This document shows, piece after piece, positions 1 to 5,863 of a DNA stretch of 6,531 nt (the first letter of the stretch is position 1; every line of letters starts with the position of its first letter). Origin of the DNA: Bacteroidota bacterium (GTDB lineage Bacteria > Bacteroidota > Bacteroidia > Flavobacteriales_F > PHOS-HE28); assembly GCA_023412755.1 (NCBI GenBank), contig JAEZCB010000254.1, positions 1 through 6,531 on the forward strand, in the 5' to 3' direction. A model generated the notes under the pieces. It saw nothing but the letters and a program-made list of their open reading frames with translations. It did no database searches and had not been told where the DNA came from. Made by a program: the position numbers and the translations under genes.

Positions 1-19
1 ACTTTACTGTCCGCTTGTA

Positions 20-1360
20 GTGGCCGCTTTTTTCGATGAACAAATGAGCACCTTCGCACACAAAAGGATAGGTAGCACCTTCGGGATCCCGATCATGCTT
101 GCCCTGATCCTGTTGCTGTGCCTGGCATCCGATCTTCATCTTACCATCAAATATGGCGGGGTGGACCTTCGGGACAAGATCGTTGGAACACGTGGTCTTC
201 TCAATGGCACATCCATGTACTTCGATACCTGGAGGCCGGGCATGCCGGAGGAACTTGCGGACCCCATGGTACCACCCGGATATGACCTTACGCGTTTCAC
301 CGGTTCTCCTTTCCAGGCCTTGATCATGGCGCCCTTCGCACCCCTGCCCTACCCGTTCACCCGGATCTTGTGGACCTTCATCCAGTACGGGTTGTTATTG
401 TGGAGCGCACTTATCCTGTACGGGTCACTGGGCAGGAATGATCCCCGGGCCTTGACATTCACCATTGGTGCGGTTGCCGTATTCGCAGTTACCACCGCCT
501 GGCGCCTGCACGTGGAGCGGGGGCAGGTCTATGTGATCCACACGCTGCTGGTCGCATTGATGTACTTTTCCGTGATCCGTGGGAAACATATCCTCACCGG
601 TGCGGCCGGTGCGGCCCTGTGCCTGATCAAACCCACATTCGCGCTACTCCTGCTCCCTCTCCTATTCGCTTTTGATCGGCGCATGATCGCCGGTGGCCTT
701 TCGATGATCATACCCGTGGCGGCGATCTTCAGCATTTTGCCGGCCGGCTGGCACAGTTGGAGTGAATATGCCGAGGCCATGAGGATCTATGTGGAAGCCC
801 CGGTCTATGCCGCCGATGTTCCGGAAACACCGCGTCCCTTCGAATATCCGCCTCTGATCGAAGGTGCATCCAACCTCGCCGACCATCATACCATGGAAGC
901 GGAGAACTCCTCGATCACCATTCTGCTCATGCATCTGGGATCGCCGCTGCCTACCCAGCTACCACCAGCGATAGTGCTCCTGATCACCGGAAGCATATTC
1001 CTCTTTGGATGGAAGCGGTTGAGATACTTGACTCCTGCGGACCTTCTGCTGCTCGGCTTCCTGCTCACCACGATATCCATGATGCTGGCGCCTGCATTAC
1101 GCTTCAGCTATCAGTTCGTGCTCTGGCTCCCCTCACTTCTGTATTTGTTATTGGTGAAAAAGCATCCCGCCTGGTGGTACATAGCACTGGCGACAAGCGG
1201 TTTGCTGATCACAGGTGGCTTGGAACTGTTACCCATCGGCGCACTTCTGGCCGAAGTGATCCTTTTAGGGCTGGCGGCCACCTACCTGTGGACCATCAGT
1301 TCCGAACGCCGTGCATCACGGACCAGCGCGCCGGATCCTTCCGCGACCTACAGCATGTGA
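20..1360 (+). CDS. GT87/DUF2029-like polytopic membrane glycosyltransferase
   Basis: This is a hydrophobic 446-residue protein with about ten predicted membrane segments, roughly at residues 20-37, 115-135, 143-161, 170-186, 191-217, 222-241, 314-330, 339-357, 361-379 and 403-425. Its pattern fits the GT87 (DUF2029) group of GT-C fold, polyprenyl-phosphate-sugar-dependent glycosyltransferases. After the first membrane helix comes an acidic loop with D49 and D52, followed by a G-x-x-x-Y stretch near residues 63-67. A proline-rich P-F-x-A-L motif lies near 97-101, an R-G-Q motif at 167-169, and an I-K-P motif at 203-205. Members transfer a sugar to a lipid or glycan outside the cytoplasmic membrane; donor and acceptor cannot be told here. 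The GTG at 20 is one possible start. The ATG at 44 (residue 9) is at least as likely and gives 438 residues. No clear ribosome binding site precedes either. The gene ends 55 bp before the CotH gene. The family call is from overall pattern only. Confidence 0.72.
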   Translation: MAAFFDEQMSTFAHKRIGSTFGIPIMLALILLLCLASDLHLTIKYGGVDLRDKIVGTRGLLNGTSMYFDTWRPGMPEELADPMVPPGYDLTRFTGSPFQALIMAPFAPLPYPFTRILWTFIQYGLLLWSALILYGSLGRNDPRALTFTIGAVAVFAVTTAWRLHVERGQVYVIHTLLVALMYFSVIRGKHILTGAAGAALCLIKPTFALLLLPLLFAFDRRMIAGGLSMIIPVAAIFSILPAGWHSWSEYAEAMRIYVEAPVYAADVPETPRPFEYPPLIEGASNLADHHTMEAENSSITILLMHLGSPLPTQLPPAIVLLITGSIFLFGWKRLRYLTPADLLLLGFLLTTISMMLAPALRFSYQFVLWLPSLLYLLLVKKHPAWWYIALATSGLLITGGLELLPIGALLAEVILLGLAATYLWTISSERRASRTSAPDPSATYSM

Positions 1361-1415
1361 TACACATTTTCCGCCAGTGTTAGGCAGTACCGGAGAAAAC
1401 GAGTTACTTAGCATC

Positions 1416-3494
1416 ATGATCGTTGCATATCCATGGAAGGCCCTACCCGTGCTTTTCTTTATGGCCTGCGGAATCCATGGCACGCTTCTAGGACAGACAT
1501 TCACCGGCGTGGGTGGTCCCATTCCGGATAATGGGGATCATGTTGAATTCATCATTCCGGTCAACGATCCCGGCCTTGCATCAATGTCGCCTTCCTACGG
1601 GCTGCACAGTATCTGTTTGAACGCCACGCATAGCTGGGTGAGCGATCTGCGGATAACATTGATCTCTCCCGGCGACAAGCATGTGATCGTTTTCCAGCGC
1701 GCCGGCGATAGTGGCGATGATATTCAGGACCTCTGCCTTAGTGACGAAGGTGCCCCGCATGTTCAATTCGTGCCTGCGCCATTCACTGGCCTGCGCAAAC
1801 CCATGGAATTACTGGGTGATATGAATGACGGGAGCAATGGCAATGGCGTTTGGAAGCTGCGGATCCAGGATCTGTATCCTTTCGCGGATGAAGGGGCTCT
1901 GATCGACTGGTCCCTCACATTCGCTGCCGATGTACCGGGTCCGATCACCATCGCAAGCACAGATCTGCCGCTGGTTTTGCTCAACACCTTTGGCCAACCC
2001 ATCGTGAATGAGCCGAAGATCCCGGCCCACATGTCCATCATACACGACCCACTGAACGGTAATTCACCTACGGATACACCGAATATCTATGATGGCTGGA
2101 TCGGGATCGAACGCAGAGGCAATTATTCCAATTCCTTCCCCCAAAGGCCGTATAACCTTGAAACGCGCGATGGATCTGGCCAGAATTTGAATGTTCCGCT
2201 TTTCGGACTTCCGCAGGAGAACGATTGGATCCTGCTGGCGAATTACAATGACAAGAGCCTGCTGCGCAATCCACTAGCGTTCCATCTCTTCCGGCAAATG
2301 GGGCATTGGGCCCCGAATACACGGCATTGCGAAGTGATCCTAAATGGTCAGTACAATGGCATCTACACATTCCTTGAAAAGATCAAGCGCGATGCGGGTA
2401 GAGTATCCATCGCCGAGCTTCATGCACACGAGAACAGTGGCGACGACCTTACCGGCGGATACATTTTCAAGATCGATTATCACGATCCAACGAACAGCTG
2501 GTTGAGTCCATTCTCCCCCATCGATCACCCGGATAAGAACGTACACTTCGTCTACTACTATCCCAAACCAGATACGATCACCGATGAGCAGAAGCTTTAT
2601 CTGCAGGGATTCGTAGCGCAGTTGGAAGAAGTGCTGTATGGCGAGGAATGGACCGACCCCCTATCCGGGTATCGTGCATGGATGGATACGCGCTCATTCA
2701 TCGACTATTTTCTGGTGAATGAACTTTCGCGCAATGTGGATGGATTCAAGAAGAGCCGATTCTTCCACAAGAACAAGGAGAGTAATGGCGGGCGCTTGAA
2801 AGCAGGACCGGTGTGGGATTTTGATTGGGCCTGGATGAGTGTCCAGGATTGCCAGATCTTCCAGACCATGGATGGAAGTGGCTGGTCCCACCGGATCAAC
2901 GATTGCGATCCGGATGTGAACAGCCCCGGCTGGATGGTGCGCCTGTTGCAGGACCCTGTCTTCGCCAATGAATTGAAGTGCCGTTACCTGGAGTTGAGGG
3001 AGACCGTACTCGATACCACCCACATCTTCAACTTCATGGACTCGGTGGCCACCATGGTGGACGATGCGCAACAACGGCATTTCGCTCAATACCCGGTCTT
3101 CGGTTACTTGTCCGGCACCCCGGAGGTTGGCGCCCTGGCCGCTGATCTTTCAGAAGAGCATGCGAAGATGAAGCAGTGGATCAGCATCCGCCTGCAATGG
3201 CTGGATGAGAACATGCCCGGTCAGTGCCTGAATGTCGCCGCGGTTACGCACGCGCCAGAAGCGCTTATCCGCGTTTTCCCGAATCCGGGATCACGAATGG
3301 TCCATGTGGAAAGCGACCGGACCATACGTCGGATCGAATTGATGGATATGACGGGCAGGGAACTGCTGCACCTGGATGCGAGAGGCACCTATACCGCATC
3401 CCTGGATATTTCATCCATGGCCTCGGGTCCTCATATTCTGCGAGTCGCATATGTGGATGGTGGTTCTTCAGTGATGAAAGTGGTGCGGGAGTGA
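1416..3494 (+). CDS. Secreted CotH-kinase family protein with P-domain and T9SS type A sorting domain
   Basis: The product has 692 residues if it starts at the ATG at 1416. That start puts a clean signal peptide (about residues 1-27, ending L-L-G-Q) at the N-terminus; the open frame extends back to 1311, but only inside the preceding gene. Residues 28-172 resemble a proprotein-convertase P-domain, a beta-sandwich often found on secreted bacterial proteins. Residues about 183-600 match the CotH kinase-like family: an R-R-G motif (233-235), N-D-W (269-271), D-K-S-L-L-R-N (279-285), E-K-I-K-R-D (321-326), N-V-D (440-442) and G-P-V-W-D-F-D-W (464-471). The acidic residues D442, D468 and D470 are candidate catalytic or metal-binding residues by analogy with spore-coat CotH. 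Residues 620-692 begin V-F-P-N-P-G and end K-V-V-R-E, the form of a T9SS type A sorting domain, so export to the cell surface or medium is expected. The substrate is unknown. Where CotH proteins usually have F-P-K-K-x-Y, this one has F-P-Q-R-P-Y (241-246). Confidence 0.9.
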   Translation: MIVAYPWKALPVLFFMACGIHGTLLGQTFTGVGGPIPDNGDHVEFIIPVNDPGLASMSPSYGLHSICLNATHSWVSDLRITLISPGDKHVIVFQRAGDSGDDIQDLCLSDEGAPHVQFVPAPFTGLRKPMELLGDMNDGSNGNGVWKLRIQDLYPFADEGALIDWSLTFAADVPGPITIASTDLPLVLLNTFGQPIVNEPKIPAHMSIIHDPLNGNSPTDTPNIYDGWIGIERRGNYSNSFPQRPYNLETRDGSGQNLNVPLFGLPQENDWILLANYNDKSLLRNPLAFHLFRQMGHWAPNTRHCEVILNGQYNGIYTFLEKIKRDAGRVSIAELHAHENSGDDLTGGYIFKIDYHDPTNSWLSPFSPIDHPDKNVHFVYYYPKPDTITDEQKLYLQGFVAQLEEVLYGEEWTDPLSGYRAWMDTRSFIDYFLVNELSRNVDGFKKSRFFHKNKESNGGRLKAGPVWDFDWAWMSVQDCQIFQTMDGSGWSHRINDCDPDVNSPGWMVRLLQDPVFANELKCRYLELRETVLDTTHIFNFMDSVATMVDDAQQRHFAQYPVFGYLSGTPEVGALAADLSEEHAKMKQWISIRLQWLDENMPGQCLNVAAVTHAPEALIRVFPNPGSRMVHVESDRTIRRIELMDMTGRELLHLDARGTYTASLDISSMASGPHILRVAYVDGGSSVMKVVRE

Positions 3495-3651
3495 CCTCTT
3501 TGTTACTGGGCTGGTGTTGCTCCAAGGCACCTGGTGGACCATCCAGAGAGTTTCCACCCGCGCAGGACGGCTTGTGCTGGCCCAATGATCACTTATGACC
3601 GAAGCGAAGGCGCCGCGCGAGTTGGCGCCTTTGCGCGTTGCATTAGACTTC
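3495..3651. other. Convergent intergenic region
   Basis: These 157 bp lie between the 3' ends of the CotH gene (+) and ppk2 (-). Apart from the hairpin at 3607-3631, nothing recognisable was found. Short open frames that cross the region overlap the flanking genes and look like chance reading frames. Confidence 0.6.
3607..3631. terminator. Symmetric hairpin between convergent genes, possible bidirectional terminator
   Basis: The arms aaggcgcc (3607-3614) and ggcgcctt (3624-3631) are perfect 8-bp complements around a 9-base loop. The hairpin lies 20 bp past the ppk2 stop and 112 bp past the CotH stop, which suits a terminator shared by two converging genes. The arms give A residues on one side and T residues on the other in both directions, but no long U-tract follows on either strand. 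Intrinsic termination is therefore plausible rather than certain. Confidence 0.5.
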
Positions 3652-4539
3652 TTATTCCGCGAGCAACTCCTTCTTTGCGCTTTCCAGTTCCGTGCGCTCC
3701 CCAGGTTCCAATGATGGATACTTCTGGTCCATCTCCTCCAGCTTCAACCGCAGCAACCTGCCCACCATCGCACGGCTCTCCCACTGTTCATCGGCTGGTA
3801 TGATGTACCATGGCGCATGTGGTGCCGCGGTGGCGCCGATCGCCTTTTCGTAAGCGTGCATGTACTTATCCCAGTGCTGCCGCTCCTTCACGTCGTTAGC
3901 GCTGAATTTCCAGTTCTTCCCCGGATCATCGATGCGCTCCAGGAAGCGTTTCTTCTGTTCATCCTTGTTCATGAATAGGAAGAACTTCATGATCACCGTC
4001 TCGTTGTCGGCCAGGTGTTTCTCGAACTCGCGAATGGCACGATACCGTCCTTCCCAAAATTCATCTGTGATGTCGCTTTCGCTGTTGATGCCAGGCAGGT
4101 TCTGGCCAAGGATGAACTTGAGGTGAACGCGCGTCACCAATACCTCCTCGTAATGCGATCGATTATGGATGCCGATGTGTCCTTTCGGTGGCATTGCCAA
4201 CGCATGGCGCCATAGGAAGTCATGGCCGCGCTCCAATGTGCTCGGTGCCTTGAAACTAGTAACGTGAACGCCTTGCGGATTCACACCGCTCATGACATGT
4301 TTGATGCAGCTGTCCTTGCCTGCCGCATCCATCGCCTGGAACAGCAACAGCATGGAGTAACGGCCTGAGGCATAGAACACATTCTGAAGCTTCGCGATCT
4401 CTTTCTTGTCCCCTTCGAGTTGGGCCTTCAGCTCTTTCTTCACCGTTTCCTCCAGCAGATCTGAATAATGATCCATCAGGCTGAATGGACCTTGTTGGCT
4501 AACGGTGAATCGTGGATCGGTAAGTGAGCTGTTCTTCAT
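3652..4539 (-). CDS. ppk2: Polyphosphate kinase 2 family, polyphosphate:nucleotide phosphotransferase (class III-like)
   Basis: This 295-residue cytoplasmic enzyme is expected to move phosphate from polyphosphate to AMP and/or ADP, so recharging nucleotides. The Walker A loop reads A-M-D-A-A-G-K-D (69-76), followed by an H-V-M-S-G-V-N-P-Q-G segment (81-90) and S-F-K-A-P-S (95-100). Next come F-L-W-R (108-111) and the Walker B region I-H-N-R-S-H-Y-E-E-V (124-133). The lid region includes the K-K-R-F-L-E-R-I-D-D-P stretch (196-206) and K-N-W-K-F (208-212). This set of motifs is that of the PPK2 subgroup annotated as polyphosphate:nucleotide phosphotransferase; class III members are known to act on both AMP and ADP. 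The length is normal for a one-domain PPK2. The ATG at 4539 was chosen because the frame extending to 4695 would overlap the ATPase gene with unrelated residues. The gene begins 26 bp after the ATPase stop, with no Shine-Dalgarno and no obvious promoter in the gap, so co-transcription with the ATPase is possible. Confidence 0.93.
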   Translation of the reverse strand: MKNSSLTDPRFTVSQQGPFSLMDHYSDLLEETVKKELKAQLEGDKKEIAKLQNVFYASGRYSMLLLFQAMDAAGKDSCIKHVMSGVNPQGVHVTSFKAPSTLERGHDFLWRHALAMPPKGHIGIHNRSHYEEVLVTRVHLKFILGQNLPGINSESDITDEFWEGRYRAIREFEKHLADNETVIMKFFLFMNKDEQKKRFLERIDDPGKNWKFSANDVKERQHWDKYMHAYEKAIGATAAPHAPWYIIPADEQWESRAMVGRLLRLKLEEMDQKYPSLEPGERTELESAKKELLAE

Positions 4540-4565
4540 TGAATAGGTAATAGTCTGTCTTATGG

Positions 4566-5735
4566 TTAAAATAGGTTGACTTCTCCAGTTACGATCATAT
4601 CCCAGGGTACTTGTTCGATCCCGGGGCTGATCGTTCGCCGTTCCAGGGCAGTATTCACCACCCAGCCTCGTTTGAGCCCAAGGTCGCTCATGCATTGCCT
4701 AAGTCCAACATAACCGTACTGGTCGATGTTGCTGCCAAGCTTGATCTCTATCGGAAGCAACTGGCGGCCATTGCGGATCAACAGGTCCACCTCGGCACCC
4801 GCCTGTGTGCGCCAGAAGAACACCTCAGGCCGCACATTGGAAGTACTTGCCTGTGCGATGATCTCCTCGACCACCAATCCTTCAAAGGAATGTCCACGCT
4901 TGGGCCAGGTGGTCAATTCGCGGGCATTGCGCAACCCTGCCAGGAAATGCAGGATGCCGGTATCCCTGATATACAGCTTGGGGCTCTTCGTCAATCGCTT
5001 CTGCACATTGGCATGGAACGGCTGAAGACGTCGGATCATGAATGCACCTTCCAATACATCAAGATCACCGTTCACCGTATGCGATGAGACAGTGAGCGAG
5101 CGTGAGAGATCTGAAATATTCAGTAATTGCCCGTGCACATGGGTGAGCATGGTCCATAAGGTTCGTAACCGGTGCGCAGGAAAGTTCAAGCCCAGCGCCG
5201 GCAGGTCCCGTTCGAGAAAGGTGGTGATATAGGCATCGAGCCATGTCGATCGTGATCGGGCATCGCGTAACGAAAGCACCGATGGATATCCACCCCAGAA
5301 CCACCGGTCCTTCAACTGCGGCAGATCATGCAGTTCACGCGACTGGAGTGGTGTGAGTTCCATCAGGCCGATCCGCCCCGCAAGGGATTCAGAGACTTGC
5401 CGCATCAAGGTGGGGCTCGCGGATCCAAGAAGCACATAACGCCCTTTCCCCTTTCCACTATCGATCCCGTGCCGCAACGCTGAGAAAAGCTCCGGTGAGC
5501 GCTGAGCCTCATCGAAGACCACACGCTTGGGATTGGCTTGGAGAAAACCTTCAAGATCTGCGACAAGTATCGCAAGATCGGATGGCCTCTCCAGATCCAG
5601 CATATCCCAGCCAGGCAAAGCATGCTTCACCAAAGTGCTCTTTCCGCATTGCCTGGGACCCACCACCAACACGGCAGGGAACGTTTTCAGCAAACTCTCC
5701 AGCTGCGCATCCGCCACTCGGGCTACGAATTTCAT
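4566..5735 (-). CDS. AAA ATPase with DUF4143-type C-terminal region
   Basis: The product has 389 residues, the usual length for this family. The N-terminal P-loop ATPase domain has Walker A G-P-R-Q-C-G-K-S-T (26-34), Walker B R-V-V-F-D-E-A-Q (71-78) and a sensor-like L-G-S-A-S-P (103-108). An S-L-A-G-R-I motif (117-122) is typical of these proteins, and W-G-G-Y-P (147-151) links to the second half. Residues about 204-240 look like a winged helix. The C-terminal DUF4143 part carries E285, D317 in G-A-E-V-D-L, and E330-x-K332 in P-I-E-I-K, the order of a PD-(D/E)XK nuclease-like core. The family is common and scattered in bacteria and archaea, and its cellular role is not established. The start codon at 5733-5735 lies inside a long palindrome. 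No Shine-Dalgarno is seen at a usable spacing. The gene stands between hppD and ppk2, unrelated metabolic genes, and may be an acquired accessory gene. Confidence 0.92.
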   Translation of the reverse strand: MKFVARVADAQLESLLKTFPAVLVVGPRQCGKSTLVKHALPGWDMLDLERPSDLAILVADLEGFLQANPKRVVFDEAQRSPELFSALRHGIDSGKGKGRYVLLGSASPTLMRQVSESLAGRIGLMELTPLQSRELHDLPQLKDRWFWGGYPSVLSLRDARSRSTWLDAYITTFLERDLPALGLNFPAHRLRTLWTMLTHVHGQLLNISDLSRSLTVSSHTVNGDLDVLEGAFMIRRLQPFHANVQKRLTKSPKLYIRDTGILHFLAGLRNARELTTWPKRGHSFEGLVVEEIIAQASTSNVRPEVFFWRTQAGAEVDLLIRNGRQLLPIEIKLGSNIDQYGYVGLRQCMSDLGLKRGWVVNTALERRTISPGIEQVPWDMIVTGEVNLF

Positions 5736-5777
5736 ACCTTGTATTTTTGAAGTCTGGGTTCAAATATACAAGGTATG
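5733..5777. repeat. 45-bp near-perfect palindrome covering the ATPase start codon
   Basis: The outer arms cataccttgtat (5733-5744) and atacaaggtatg (5766-5777) are perfect 12-bp complements. Inside them, tttgaa (5746-5751) and ttcaaa (5759-5764) pair for a further 6 bp. The only interruption is a T/T mismatch at 5745/5765, and the loop is 7 bases (5752-5758). The left arm contains the ATG of the ATPase gene read on the - strand. The element could be an operator bound by a dimeric protein or a hairpin in a read-through RNA; it does not look like a terminator because it overlaps the start codon. Confidence 0.9.
5761..5768 (-). promoter_or_regulatory. Bacteroidota-type -7 promoter element for the ATPase gene
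   Basis: Read on the - strand, these bases are tatatttg, an exact match to the Bacteroidota -7 consensus TAnnTTTG. Transcription would begin a few bases downstream, within the palindrome's loop (about 5758-5752), giving a leader of about 20 bases before the ATG at 5735. No clear -33 TTTG element was seen at the usual distance, so this is a half-supported promoter. Confidence 0.5.
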
Positions 5778-5862
5778 TAGAAGTCGCGATCATCCGAAAT
5801 TAGCAGAGCGCTTCTTTCGGAATGCCTATTCCAAACAACGTGCTGATAAGGCGTTACCGCCT
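5778..5862. other. Intergenic region downstream of hppD with several small inverted repeats
   Basis: This is the stretch between the hppD stop and the ATPase palindrome. It holds three short inverted repeats: tccgaaa/tttcgga (5793-5799 with 5815-5821, 15-base loop), ggaat/attcc (5819-5823 with 5828-5832, 4-base loop) and aaggcg/cgcctt (5848-5853 with 5858-5863). The last has a GNRA-type gtaa loop on the - strand and overlaps the final base of the hppD stop codon. None is followed by a strong U-tract. They may together slow or end hppD transcription. No open frame here looks real. Confidence 0.45.
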
Positions 5863-5863
5863 T
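5848..5863 (-). terminator. Small GNRA-loop hairpin at the hppD stop codon, weak terminator candidate
   Basis: The 6-bp stem aaggcg/cgcctt closes a 4-base gtaa loop when read on the - strand, directly at the end of hppD. The missing U-tract after the stem makes factor-independent termination doubtful; an RNA 3'-end stabilising role is equally possible. Confidence 0.3.

Noticed and set aside
1..20. Possible end of an upstream gene (F-T-V-R-L then TAG at 18-20, overlapping the GTG at 20 by one base)
   Set aside because: Only five residues are visible, which is too little to tell a real C-terminus from chance.
1311..1415. N-terminal extension of the CotH gene to an ATG at 1311
   Set aside because: The extension overlaps the preceding gene by 50 bp and would bury the clear signal peptide that begins at the ATG at 1416.
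2694..3089. 131-residue open frame on the - strand within the CotH gene
   Set aside because: It is antisense to the strongly conserved CotH active-site region and has no recognisable domain.
3518..3560. Partial complementarity around ctggtgg and ccatccag
   Set aside because: Pairing would need a bulge and leaves a loop of a single base, so it cannot form a stable hairpin.
3224..3598. 124-residue open frame on the + strand running past the CotH stop
   Set aside because: It overlaps the T9SS sorting domain in another frame, and its composition looks like an out-of-frame translation.
4540..4695. N-terminal extension of ppk2 to an ATG at 4695
   Set aside because: It lies mostly inside the ATPase coding region in another frame and its residues do not resemble PPK2 N-termini.
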